Origin: Erythrobacteraceae bacterium E2-1 Yellow Sea
Lineage (GTDB): Bacteria > Pseudomonadota > Alphaproteobacteria > Sphingomonadales > Sphingomonadaceae
Direction: 5' to 3'
Assembly (NCBI GenBank): GCA_014983025.1
Contig: JADCLP010000009.1
Span: 1 to 64,000 of the forward strand
DNA length: 64,000 nt
Shown: in pieces, positions 18,900 to 27,474 of the stretch
Numbering within the stretch: position 1 is the first letter of the stretch
How the letters are laid out: every line of letters begins with the position of its first letter
Made by a program: the position numbers and the translations under genes
The notes under the pieces: generated by a model
What the model was told of the DNA's origin: nothing
What the model saw: the letters and a program-made list of their open reading frames with translations, nothing else
The model's database searches: none

Positions 18900-21014
18900 T
18901 TAAAAGTCAGCCACAAAACGGAGCCATGCCCCGCGCCCCGGCCCGGGCAGTTTCTCGCCCAATGGTACATCGGATGCGCCGACACGGCTCACTCCTGCCA
19001 GATGCGGCTGGTAATATGTGTCGAACAGGTTTTCGATGCCTGCCTCCATCCGCATGCATGGCATCAGCGCATAGCCACCGAACAGGCCGAACACGGCATA
19101 GCCGCTGCTCGGCAGCTCATCATTGGTGGCGGAGACTTTTGTCTGTTTCGCTGCCGCATTCATCTCTGCGCCCAAAGTCACGCGTTCACCCTGCCAGGCT
19201 GCAGCCAGACGCAGGCTTGCCGGTGACACGCGATAAAGATTGTCATCAATGTCGCGCCGCTTGCCACGGACATAGCTGGCGGTGCCCGAAAGCTCGATAT
19301 GCTCCGTCACGCGCAGTTCGAAATCCATGTCGGCACCAAACAGATGCGCATCCACATTGCGGAATATCAACGGTGTTGCGTCGCCATTCATAGCGGCAAC
19401 CATTTCCACCGTGCTATCGACCACACCCGCCGTGCCATCAAATGGCGTGCCCTGGATGTAATCATCCACCCGGCGATAAAATGCGGTGGGGCGCAGCGTC
19501 AGCATATCGCTGGCATAATCGACGCCCAGTTCCGCGATCCATGCCGTTTCGGGTTTTAGCGCGCGATTGCCGACATAGATATTGCCATCAGCCAGGCCAT
19601 AGCTTGCCTCTGTCGGCAACCAGGCGAACCGTTCCAGCGTGCTGGGCACCCGCACCTTGCGGGCCAGCGTCAGGCGTGGGGTCCAATCCCCATGCGGCGC
19701 CCAGAACTGCACCACTGCATCCCATGTGGTATCAGACAAATTACGGTCCGATGCGATAAAGCCATTTGCCAGCATGCGCGGCCCCATGGGCACTGCGCTG
19801 CCCAGCTGCGGGATACCAGATGACTGTTCGACATGATCAATTCGCGCACCGATCTGGAATTCCACCGCGCCAGCACCGCCGCGCCATTCGGCAAAGCCCC
19901 CCACCCGACTGGAAGCGAGGCCCGGCTGCGCATCGAGGAAGAAATCAGCATTGAGCGGATTGGTAATCCGCACCTGCTTATCCGCCTTTTCCAGATCCAC
20001 ACCCAGCGTGACATTGCGCCGCGCGCTACCGAAACGCAGGCTGCTTTCAGCAGTCAACGTATCGGCATCGGCAAAGGTCGCGCGTGGTGTGGGGGATGGC
20101 GGCTGGCGCAGGGTCTGATTGTCCATCAAATGCCGCACGGCGACATGGCCCAGCCGCACATTCAGATGAACATCTTGGACGATATCACCGCGGAAGCCCG
20201 CCTGCAGGAAATCCGTGTTGAAATAGATGATGTCCATCGCAAAGGGGGGATTGCCCGAAGGGTCCGTTTCACTGCGGCGATATTCAACGAAGAATTCGCC
20301 CGGCCCCGCCTGCATGCCTGCATGCACGCCATAAAGATTGCGTTCGTAAAGCGTGCCTGTCGCGGTGCCGCCGGGGATCTCATAATCCTTGCCTTCTTCG
20401 CGCGATGCAATCACGCCGATGCGCCAACGGTTATTGGCCACACCCACGCTGCCGCCCAAGGCATAGCTATCATCCACGCTGCGATATTGTGCAGCTGCGT
20501 GGCCTTGTGCCGTCAGGCCACTGGAATCGGTGAATTGCGTTTCCACCAGCACGGCATTGACCGCGCCTGCCAAAGATGGCCCTTGCGAAACGGGCGCGAC
20601 ACCGCGCGCCAGCTCTATCTGCTGCACCAGCACGGCGGGTGCATAATGCATGGGCGGGTCCATCGCATTGGGCCCACCACTGGCGAAACGCTGGCCATTG
20701 ACGCGGCCCAACACGCGTTCACCGGACAATCCGCGATATGATATCTGGCCCGATACCGGACCATTACCCACCAGGGCCCCTCCCGGTGCGCGCGCGGCGA
20801 TACTGGCAGCATCGGCAGGCAGAGCAATCTCTTGCGGCGTGTCAATGGCAGTTGATGTTACAGGATTGGCACGCTTGGCGGTGACGATGATCGTATCGGT
20901 CAGCGCGGCATCGTGGCGCGTCTTTGCTGCTGTGTCCTGCGCCAAAGTGGGTTGGCTATAGGCAAGGGCGCAGCCAGCCAGCAATGCCGGCCGCATAAGT
21001 TTCTGAAATGACAT
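18900..21014 (-). CDS. TonB-dependent outer membrane receptor, probably for copper (OprC/NosA-like)
   Basis: 704 residues: signal peptide ending PTLAQ, TonB box-like DTIIVTAKR, plug domain (about 45-160: YRGLSGERVLGRVNGQRF), and a 22-strand barrel ending in a terminal phenylalanine (RFVADF). The plug motif AMDPPMHYAP resembles the metal-binding part of copper receptors of the OprC group, although I do not see an obvious CxxxM pair before it. The neighbouring DUF2946 gene, which accompanies copper receptors, supports copper. Zinc is the alternative. The gene sits between nusG and rplK, on the same strand. Confidence 0.75.
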   Translation of the reverse strand: MSFQKLMRPALLAGCALAYSQPTLAQDTAAKTRHDAALTDTIIVTAKRANPVTSTAIDTPQEIALPADAASIAARAPGGALVGNGPVSGQISYRGLSGERVLGRVNGQRFASGGPNAMDPPMHYAPAVLVQQIELARGVAPVSQGPSLAGAVNAVLVETQFTDSSGLTAQGHAAAQYRSVDDSYALGGSVGVANNRWRIGVIASREEGKDYEIPGGTATGTLYERNLYGVHAGMQAGPGEFFVEYRRSETDPSGNPPFAMDIIYFNTDFLQAGFRGDIVQDVHLNVRLGHVAVRHLMDNQTLRQPPSPTPRATFADADTLTAESSLRFGSARRNVTLGVDLEKADKQVRITNPLNADFFLDAQPGLASSRVGGFAEWRGGAGAVEFQIGARIDHVEQSSGIPQLGSAVPMGPRMLANGFIASDRNLSDTTWDAVVQFWAPHGDWTPRLTLARKVRVPSTLERFAWLPTEASYGLADGNIYVGNRALKPETAWIAELGVDYASDMLTLRPTAFYRRVDDYIQGTPFDGTAGVVDSTVEMVAAMNGDATPLIFRNVDAHLFGADMDFELRVTEHIELSGTASYVRGKRRDIDDNLYRVSPASLRLAAAWQGERVTLGAEMNAAAKQTKVSATNDELPSSGYAVFGLFGGYALMPCMRMEAGIENLFDTYYQPHLAGVSRVGASDVPLGEKLPGPGRGAWLRFVADF

Positions 21015-21095
21015 GTAGAATATTCCGCTGAATTGATGTGCGGCAGGCAGCGCGCAGCCGCGCGCACCCTTCCGCTGGACAGTGTTGCTATCGAT

Positions 21096-21503
21096 TCAAG
21101 CGGCGTGGGGCGGCGCGCGCAGCGGCGGGCGCCAATATTGTGGCGCGGCGAGTTTCAGCGCAATGCCGCGCTGCTGTTCCGGCACTGCATAGAGCGGCGC
21201 GCGATCCGCCAGCAGAGCATCATCTGCGGCAATCGCAGCAAAGCTGAGCGCGGCAAAGGCGCAGTGATCCTGCACCGCCACATCTTCATCCTCGCCGGCA
21301 TCACCTTTGCGCGGAACGGCAATTTCTATTGTGCGATAAAGGCCAGGATTAGCGGGTGAACATATACGGACTGACAATGTGCCGCCCGCGTCCTGGTCCG
21401 GCATAATGCCTGCTGGCACCAGCGCGCGCACAGACAGGGCCAGAAGGCCCAGCAGCCAGAAGGCATGGCATTGTTTCGCCAATATCTGCCGCAATCCCCG
21501 CAT
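21096..21503 (-). CDS. DUF2946 family protein, likely copper-associated
   Basis: 135 residues. One N-terminal membrane helix (AFWLLGLLALSVRALVPAG) and two cysteines (RICSP, DHCAFAAL) match DUF2946, a family usually encoded beside TonB copper receptors or copper chaperones. Its molecular role is not established. It lies 81 bp upstream of the receptor on the same strand, so the two probably form one unit inserted between nusG and rplK. Confidence 0.75.
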   Translation of the reverse strand: MRGLRQILAKQCHAFWLLGLLALSVRALVPAGIMPDQDAGGTLSVRICSPANPGLYRTIEIAVPRKGDAGEDEDVAVQDHCAFAALSFAAIAADDALLADRAPLYAVPEQQRGIALKLAAPQYWRPPLRAPPHAA

Positions 21504-21591
21504 GGCCCGCGCCTTTAGCCGATCAGCAACGAAAAGCCAGTGACTTGCGTCAGTTTGAGCAATGCCGGGCTGTGTTTAGCGAGCGAGCATC

Positions 21592-21624
21592 AAAAAAAGG
21601 GCACCGGCCTTACGGCAAGTGCCC
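21592..21624 (-). terminator. Rho-independent terminator of secE-nusG
   Basis: On the minus strand GGGGCAC ... GTGCCC (21599-21624) forms a stem with an inner GCCGTAAGGC part, followed by seven Ts (21592-21598). It lies 34 bp past the nusG stop and separates nusG from the genes between it and rplK. Confidence 0.88.
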
Positions 21625-21657
21625 CTTTTCTATCAACCGCCTTGGCGGAGAATACGC

Positions 21658-22194
21658 TTACTTGACCAGTTCGACCTGTTCGAAATCCAGTTCCACCGGC
21701 GTTGCGCGGCCAAAGATCGAAACCGAAACCTTGACCTTCGCCTTGTCGAAATCGAGTTCTTCCACCACGCCATTGAAGCTGGCGAAGGGGCCGTCCAGCA
21801 CCTTGACCTGATCGCCGATTTCGTAATCGACGCTGATATCGCGCTTGGGCGCGGCCTTGGCTTCTTCGACACCGCCGAAATAGCGTGCAGCCTCTTTCTC
21901 ACTGATCGCCTGCGGCTTGTTGCCCGAACCCAGGAAGCCGGTGACCTTGGGCGTGTTCTTGACCAGGTGATAGACATCATCGGTCATTTTCAGCTTGGCC
22001 AGAACATAGCCGGGCATGAACTTGCGTTCGACCTGCACCTTCTTGCCGCGCTTTACCTCTGTCACGGTTTCTGTGGGAACCTGTACGTCCTCAACAGCAT
22101 CGGACAGGCCCAGCCGTTCAGCCTCGGAGATGATCTGATCGCGCACCTTGTTTTCGAAGCCCGAATAAGCGTGGATGATATACCAGCGAGCCAT
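21658..22194 (-). CDS. nusG: Transcription termination/antitermination factor NusG
   Basis: 178 residues. The N-terminal NGN domain (RWYIIHAYSGFENKV, MPGYVLAKLKM) binds RNA polymerase; the C-terminal KOW domain (GDQVKVLDGPFASFNGVVEEL) contacts ribosomal protein S10 or Rho. It follows secE by 53 bp. The usual neighbour rplK is more than 3 kb away. Confidence 0.98.
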   Translation of the reverse strand: MARWYIIHAYSGFENKVRDQIISEAERLGLSDAVEDVQVPTETVTEVKRGKKVQVERKFMPGYVLAKLKMTDDVYHLVKNTPKVTGFLGSGNKPQAISEKEAARYFGGVEEAKAAPKRDISVDYEIGDQVKVLDGPFASFNGVVEELDFDKAKVKVSVSIFGRATPVELDFEQVELVK

Positions 22195-22247
22195 TGCGTA
22201 TCCTGTCTATGCCTAAATCTGTCGTAATGCGGGTTGGGTTGTGGCGA

Positions 22248-22457
22248 TCAGGCCAGCGTCAGCAGCCAGCCGACCACTGCACTGAAGGCCGAATCAATGC
22301 CGAGAAAGAAAAGCGAAAGAATAATCATCAGGATGAAGACGAAGATCGCTGTGCGAATGGTTTCTTCACGCGTTGGCCACACAACCTTGTTCGTTTCGGA
22401 ACGAACCTGGTTGATGAATTCCGCTGGTGACGTCTTGCGCTTCTTTTCTTCGGCCAT
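22248..22457 (-). CDS. secE: Preprotein translocase subunit SecE
   Basis: 69 residues, the short single-span form. FINQVRSETNKVVWPTREET is the conserved amphipathic part before one membrane helix (about 39-65). It stabilises SecY in the translocon. It is first in the secE-nusG unit; the promoter must lie in 22458-22720, a 263-bp region shared with the divergent symporter gene and otherwise without visible features. Confidence 0.97.
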   Translation of the reverse strand: MAEEKKRKTSPAEFINQVRSETNKVVWPTREETIRTAIFVFILMIILSLFFLGIDSAFSAVVGWLLTLA

Positions 22458-22720
22458 GATGACCTTCCATCCTCAAGTAAAATCTCTTGCCAACCGCAAT
22501 CGGCTTTCAGGTAGGGCTTCTCGCCGCCCCGAACAAGGTCCGGGAGGGGCTGCTAACTGATTCCAATGTCGGAAGACGGCTGCATCTAGAGCCTGCGCAT
22601 GGCAAAAGCAAGCCACTGTGCACCAATGGTTGCCGCTGCAACTTTTGCCACTAGTCAGCGCGCCAACAGGCGGTTAGCCTATACAATTCAACCCAAGGGA
22701 CAATTGAGGGATAGCCACGC

Positions 22721-24259
22721 ATGGCAGCTGCAGAAACCGGGTCGGTCAGCCTTATCGACCACGTGACCAATGTTTCAGATTTCATCTGGGGTGGCACATG
22801 GAATGGCGATGTACTGCCTTGGCTTTCCATCGGCGGCCAACCCATCCCCCCGATGACGCTTATCCTGCTGGGCATCGGCCTTTACGTGATGGTGGGCCTG
22901 CGGTTTTACCCGATCCTGAAGCTTGGTAATGCTGTCACCGGCCTGTTCAAAGGGCGCAAGAGTGCAGGTGCGGGCGAAATCAGCCCCTTTGCCGCTCTGT
23001 CCACCGCGCTTTCAGGCCAGGTTGGCACCGGCAATCTGGCGGGCGTGGCCACGGCCATTGCGCTGGGTGGGCCGGGCGCGATTTTCTGGATGTGGATTAC
23101 CGCCCTTATCGGCATGGCGCTGGCCTTTGCCGAAGGTTCGCTGGCGATCCGTTATCGCGAAACCACCAGCGATGGGGTGAAACGCGGCGGGCCGATGAGC
23201 TACATCATGATGGGCCTGGGTCCAAAATGGTCCTGGCTGGCCATTCTGTTCTGCCTGGGCACGCTGTTTTCCGCACTGGTTACAGGCAATTCCATCCAGG
23301 CAAATGCCGTGGCTGACAGCTTCAATGAATTGTTCGGCATGCAGGAATGGATTGCCGGGCTGATCACCGCATTGGCCGTGTTCATCGTAATCATTGGCGG
23401 GATCAAATCGATCGGCAATGTCGCGGAAAAAGTCGTCCCCTTCATGGCGGCGGCCTATATCGTGATGGCAATTATCGCGATCATCCTGAACATTCAGGAT
23501 ATCCCTGAAACTTTCAACCGCATCTTTGGCGGCGCTTTCAACACGCAGGCCGCCAGCGGCGGTTTTGTGGGCGCGGCCATTGCCCTGGCGATCCGCGCCG
23601 GTGTGGCGCGCGGGCTGTTCTCCAACGAAGCGGGCCAGGGTTCCACCCCTATCGCCCATGCCGTTGCACAAACAGATGACCCGGAACAACAGGGCCGCAT
23701 GGCGATGATGGGCACCTTTATCGACACCATCGTGATCTGCACCATGACCGCGCTGGTCATCCTGACGGTAGAGGGCAATTTCAGTGGTGGCGGGCAGCAA
23801 GTGCTGCATGCCTGGCAATCCGATCTGCAGGGCTTTGCCATGACCAGCGGTGCATTTGCCGCGGCCTTTCCAATGACAATGGCGGGTATCCCAATCGGCA
23901 CGCTGGTGGCCAGTATTGCACTAATCCTGTTCGTGTTCACCACGCTGTTGACGTGGAGCTATTACGGCGAACGTGCGATCACCTTTCTCTATGACCGTGT
24001 GCCGGGTTCGACCCGTGCCGGTGAAAAGGCGCTTCACATGGCCTGGCGCGTGTTGTGGTGCGTGGTGATCTTCGTGGGCAGTTCGCAGGACCTGACGCTG
24101 GTCTGGCGACTGGGTGACATCTCCAACGCAGCCATGGCGCTGCCCAACCTGCTGGCTCTGGCGCTGTTATCAGGCGTGGTGTTCAAGCTGGCACGTGGAG
24201 AGCGCACGGCTGGCAAGGATTACCACGCCGATACGCCGGAGGAGCCGGAGGAATATTGA
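22721..24259 (+). CDS. Alanine/glycine:cation symporter (AGCS family)
   Basis: 512 residues and about 11 membrane segments. LSGQVGTGNLAGVATAIALGGPGA (about 100-123) and the FSNEAGQGSTPIAHA motif (about 303-317) are hallmark AGCS sequences. It brings in alanine, glycine or a related amino acid with sodium. It is divergent from secE and lies between secE and tRNA-Trp, where nothing is found in many relatives. Confidence 0.93.
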   Translation: MAAAETGSVSLIDHVTNVSDFIWGGTWNGDVLPWLSIGGQPIPPMTLILLGIGLYVMVGLRFYPILKLGNAVTGLFKGRKSAGAGEISPFAALSTALSGQVGTGNLAGVATAIALGGPGAIFWMWITALIGMALAFAEGSLAIRYRETTSDGVKRGGPMSYIMMGLGPKWSWLAILFCLGTLFSALVTGNSIQANAVADSFNELFGMQEWIAGLITALAVFIVIIGGIKSIGNVAEKVVPFMAAAYIVMAIIAIILNIQDIPETFNRIFGGAFNTQAASGGFVGAAIALAIRAGVARGLFSNEAGQGSTPIAHAVAQTDDPEQQGRMAMMGTFIDTIVICTMTALVILTVEGNFSGGGQQVLHAWQSDLQGFAMTSGAFAAAFPMTMAGIPIGTLVASIALILFVFTTLLTWSYYGERAITFLYDRVPGSTRAGEKALHMAWRVLWCVVIFVGSSQDLTLVWRLGDISNAAMALPNLLALALLSGVVFKLARGERTAGKDYHADTPEEPEEY

Positions 24260-24373
24260 AGCGGGTGCTAGAGCGGCTGGGTGGCTGACGCCCTGCTTTT
24301 TCGCTCCCTTGGCTTGCCACCCCCGCAAACTTTTGGTTTCCTCTCCGTTAGAAAGGGGCACAGAGGGGAAGCC

Positions 24374-25516
24374 ATGCCGTTCTATATTCGCAAGTCAGTT
24401 AGCGCAGGACCGTTCCGTTTCAACCTATCGAAGAGCGGTCTTGGTGTCTCGGTTGGCGTGAAAGGGCTTCGCTTTGGCACGGGCCCCCGGGGTCATTATG
24501 TCCACGCCGGACGCGGCGGTCTCTACTATCGGTCCTCAAAACCCGGATCGGGTCGAAAAGGCCAAGAGCAAAGGCACTCCACCCCACCCGGCCCAGCACC
24601 AAGGCAGCTCCCTCAGTACACCGAGAGGGGTGTTGAGATGATGCCCGTCTCGTCTGCCGACGTTCTCGAAATGGAGGACAGCCGCTTCACCGAGATACTG
24701 AATGAACTGAGCACGAAACAGGCATCAACTTCGATGGAGAAGGCGCTAGGCATAACTGGCGCTGTCACGGCCGCCCTTGGACTGATTACCGCTGGAGGAA
24801 GTGGGCTGGTAGTAGGGGGGCTTTTCGGTTTAGGCGCTTGGCTTGTCGGCAAGTGGCTGGACAGCTTTCAGCGGTCTGATGTGCTGATTTACGATCTCGA
24901 GCCCGAAGCACAGTCAGCATACGAGGCACTGTCCAATGCATTCGATGTTGTCGCCGCATGCCAAGGCAAGTGGCATATCGACGCGGGGGGCACTGTCCAT
25001 GACATCCACACGTGGAAACGTAACGCCGGGGCTGGGCGCATTATCGACCCCCGGCCCACGACCTTCACCTACGCACTACCACGAGTTGTAAAGAGCAACG
25101 TCACCCCGCCCTCAATCCAATGCGGGAAGGAAACGTTATATTTCCTGCCTGACTTCCTCTTGGTGGTCCATGATCAGAAGGTTGGTGCTGTAGCCTATGA
25201 CCGGCTCAGTATCCGCTGGCAGGACTCGAACTTCATTGAAGAAGGCACCGTCCCGACAGATACCGAGGTGCTCTATCACACATGGAAACACCCGAACAAA
25301 AACGGCGGCCCTGATCACCGGTTCGCGAACAACTATCAGATACCGGTTTGCCGGTACGAAGCCATTCACCTCACCAGCGACTCCGGGCTTAACGAGCTCC
25401 TGCAAGTGTCTCGTGCTGGTGTGGCCGCTCCGTTCGCGGAAGCCGTTGCCGAACTTGCCCGCTCAAACGGTAGTAGCGCGCTGAGCGAATCTCTGCCCCG
25501 GCTGGAGGCATCCTAG
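24374..25516 (+). CDS. DUF4236 protein with long uncharacterised C-terminus
   Basis: 380 residues from ATG 24374, which has an AGAGGGGA site; an earlier in-frame ATG (24281) overlaps non-conserved sequence. The first 55 residues are a clear DUF4236 domain (IRKSVSAGPFRFNLSKSGLG, RFGTGPRGHYVHAGRGGLYYR). A proline-rich linker and a short helical part follow, then a Gly/Ala-rich hydrophobic hairpin (about 140-175, ITGAVTAALGLITAGGSG), then about 200 soluble residues that I do not recognise. The long form suggests a membrane-attached protein with DUF4236 and the C-terminal part on the same side. Codon choice (GGG, AGG, CTA, ATA in places) looks different from neighbours. It lies between a symporter and the 3' end of tRNA-Trp, a common landing spot for acquired DNA, but I find no duplicated tRNA end or integrase. 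Confidence 0.75.
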   Translation: MPFYIRKSVSAGPFRFNLSKSGLGVSVGVKGLRFGTGPRGHYVHAGRGGLYYRSSKPGSGRKGQEQRHSTPPGPAPRQLPQYTERGVEMMPVSSADVLEMEDSRFTEILNELSTKQASTSMEKALGITGAVTAALGLITAGGSGLVVGGLFGLGAWLVGKWLDSFQRSDVLIYDLEPEAQSAYEALSNAFDVVAACQGKWHIDAGGTVHDIHTWKRNAGAGRIIDPRPTTFTYALPRVVKSNVTPPSIQCGKETLYFLPDFLLVVHDQKVGAVAYDRLSIRWQDSNFIEEGTVPTDTEVLYHTWKHPNKNGGPDHRFANNYQIPVCRYEAIHLTSDSGLNELLQVSRAGVAAPFAEAVAELARSNGSSALSESLPRLEAS

Positions 25517-25576
25517 AGGCCCACAAAGCTGGCCTTTCGGCCCCGAATGCGTCGCTTCTCAAATTTTTCAGGAAAA

Positions 25577-25652
25577 TGGCAGGGGTGACAGGATTCGAAC
25601 CCGTGGCCCTCGGTTTTGGAGACCGATGCTCTACCAGCTGAGCTACACCCCT
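25577..25652 (-). tRNA. tRNA-Trp (anticodon CCA)
   Basis: On the minus strand AGGGGTG pairs with CACCCCT (acceptor), the D arm is GCTCAGCTGGTAGAGC, the anticodon loop CTCCAAA carries CCA, the T arm contains TTCGAAT, and the 3' CCA is encoded (25577-25579). In many proteobacteria this gene directly precedes secE. Here it is 3.1 kb upstream of secE on the same strand. Confidence 0.97.
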
Positions 25653-25767
25653 GCACCGGCAGAGCGCGCCCTCTATCGCCAAGTACGTGGCATGGCAACA
25701 CAGGAATCTGCCGACACGCGGATAAGCGATTGCCGCCCTGCCGCAAGGCGGGGTATGATCGCCTGCA

Positions 25768-26553
25768 ATGCACGCACCACAACCTGCCATAATCGCGCCG
25801 GAAATGCTGCTGTTAGCCTATCGCAGCGGCATTTTCCCTATGGCGGACAGTCGCGATGACCCTGAAGTCTTCTGGGTCGAACCGCGCGAACGCGCGATCA
25901 TCCCGCTCGATCAGTTCCGCTGTTCCAGCAGCCTGCGCAAGGTCATTCGACAGGGGCGCTTTCGCGTCACGCTGAATGCGGATTTTGCTTCTGTCATCCA
26001 TGCGTGCTCGCAACCGCGCCCCGGCCATCCCGAAAGCTGGATCAGCGACCGCATACAGGCCAGCTATCGCCATTTGCACGCCGCAGGCCACGCCCATTCA
26101 ATCGAATGCTGGACCAGAACCGAACAGGGCGTTGAGCTTGTCGGCGGGCTTTATGGCGTCAGCTTTGACCGTGTGTTCTGTGGCGAGAGCATGTTCAGCC
26201 GCGCCGATAATGCCAGCAAGGTGGCGCTGACATACCTTGTGGCAATGATGCGCCATGCCGGTTTTCAGGTGCTCGATTGCCAGTTCATGACCGATCATCT
26301 GGCCAGCATGGGCGCGGTTGAAATCCCGCAAGCCAAATATCAGGATCTGATTGCGGATGCGCGTGGTGAACCGCGGATGAGCCTGCCTGCTGCCTATTCC
26401 GAGCTGGTCGGTTCCGCCGCTGCTGGTTCTGCAACAGGTTCGGCCGGCTGTGGCACAACTTCGGCCGGCGCAACTGCGCGGACAGGGGTGGAATCGACTG
26501 GCGGGGAGTCCCCGGCAAAGCTCATTTTACAGTCTTTGACCCAAACGTCATAA
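25768..26553 (+). CDS. aat: Leucyl/phenylalanyl-tRNA-protein transferase
   Basis: 261 residues. It adds Leu or Phe to proteins starting with Arg or Lys and marks them for ClpAP (N-degron pathway). YRSGIFPM, WVEPRERAIIPLD, GGLYGVSFDRVFCGESMFSR and LDCQFMTDHLASMGA are conserved. The family normally ends shortly after PAAYSELV (about residue 222). Here about 39 low-complexity residues follow (AAAGSATGSAGCGTTSAGAT...), antisense to the end of the convergent DUF2155 gene, giving a 160-bp overlap. The tail is probably a by-product of a lost stop codon. Confidence 0.95.
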   Translation: MHAPQPAIIAPEMLLLAYRSGIFPMADSRDDPEVFWVEPRERAIIPLDQFRCSSSLRKVIRQGRFRVTLNADFASVIHACSQPRPGHPESWISDRIQASYRHLHAAGHAHSIECWTRTEQGVELVGGLYGVSFDRVFCGESMFSRADNASKVALTYLVAMMRHAGFQVLDCQFMTDHLASMGAVEIPQAKYQDLIADARGEPRMSLPAAYSELVGSAAAGSATGSAGCGTTSAGATARTGVESTGGESPAKLILQSLTQTS

Positions 26554-27011
26554 ATCGGGTGTTCCACCACATTCAGGCTGGGCGAATTCTTGAACAGCCA
26601 GCCGGAAAAGATACGGGTAAAATCTTCCTGGCCGCGGCCCTGGACCAGCACCTGGACAAAGGCGCCCGTTTCCTTGGGCATTTCCCATGGGGGCGTTTTT
26701 TCGCAGGCCTGCAGGCGGACAATCACATTGCCCACACGGCGCGATTCGCCCGGCTTCATCTCCAGGTCCTGGGTCGAATTATTGCGTTTATTAAGCAAGC
26801 CAATCACCGCCACGCGATCCTGCATCGGGGTGCCAATGGCCGCATCTGCGGCAATATCTTCCGCAGGTGTGGGCGGTGCCTGCAAATCCTTGGGCAGTTC
26901 GGTTTCAACCGGCTTGTGTTCAGGTGCCCCAGAGTCGGAACACCCCGCCAATAGCAGAGTGCCGGCAACGAATGCGGCAGCAATCAACGGGCGGCGCGGC
27001 ATGCGCTGCAT
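26394..27011 (-). CDS. DUF2155 lipoprotein
   Basis: About 205 residues from ATG 27011 (GGAAGG site 6 bases upstream). A lipobox LLLAGC near residue 18-23 predicts an outer- or inner-membrane lipoprotein. The DUF2155 domain (about 55-160: VAVIGLLNKRNNSTQDLEMKPG, FSGWLFKNSPSLNVVEHPIYDVWVKDC) is intact. The last 40 or so residues are a Pro-Ala-Glu repeat (PAEPVAEPAAAEP) that overlaps aat on the other strand. Function unknown. It follows the NDUFA12 gene by 2 bases; the pair is common in alphaproteobacteria. Confidence 0.88.
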   Translation of the reverse strand: MQRMPRRPLIAAAFVAGTLLLAGCSDSGAPEHKPVETELPKDLQAPPTPAEDIAADAAIGTPMQDRVAVIGLLNKRNNSTQDLEMKPGESRRVGNVIVRLQACEKTPPWEMPKETGAFVQVLVQGRGQEDFTRIFSGWLFKNSPSLNVVEHPIYDVWVKDCKMSFAGDSPPVDSTPVRAVAPAEVVPQPAEPVAEPAAAEPTSSE

Positions 27012-27013
27012 GC

Positions 27014-27412
27014 TCAGCCTTCCGGGCTCCATGCCTCATAATCGCCCACCGCGGCAGCACGCTTACCCCCATTTTCCAGCGCACCTTGCGGGCGATAGGC
27101 TGCAGGCGTGCCGGTGGCATTGGGGGTAAATTCAGCTTCCCAGATCTTGGGCGCGGGCAGGAAACTTTCCGGTACATCGTCAAATGCGCCGTGCAACCAA
27201 CCGTGCCATTCCGCCGGAACGCGGCTGGCATCATTGGCACCGTCATAGATCACCCAGCGGCGTTCACGCTGACCTTCGCCGCGCTTCTTTGACCGATAAT
27301 ATTTATTGCCTTGCACATCGGTGCCGACATGTTCGCCATTGCGCGATGACCACAGCATGGTGCCGATGGTCGCACCATCCCACCAGGTGAAGATTTTTGC
27401 CAGGATACCCAT
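27014..27412 (-). CDS. NADH:ubiquinone oxidoreductase subunit NDUFA12
   Basis: 132 residues. Accessory subunit of complex I in alphaproteobacteria and mitochondria. Visible signatures are WWDGATIGTMLWSSRNGEHVG near the N-terminus, the middle KRRGEGQRERRWVIYDG and the WHGWLH motif. The main nuo operon is not in the window. It is followed closely by the DUF2155 gene. Confidence 0.95.
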   Translation of the reverse strand: MGILAKIFTWWDGATIGTMLWSSRNGEHVGTDVQGNKYYRSKKRGEGQRERRWVIYDGANDASRVPAEWHGWLHGAFDDVPESFLPAPKIWEAEFTPNATGTPAAYRPQGALENGGKRAAAVGDYEAWSPEG

Positions 27413-27474
27413 GGCCAGCGCGCGTAGCGGATTTGACTGCCAGAGCCAAGCATTTGTGCGCGTCGAAAACGCAA

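Noticed and set aside
24260..25760. Genomic island with att sites at tRNA-Trp
   Set aside because: I looked for a second copy of the tRNA 3' end and for an integrase and found neither in the window. Only the odd codon use and position remain, which is not enough.
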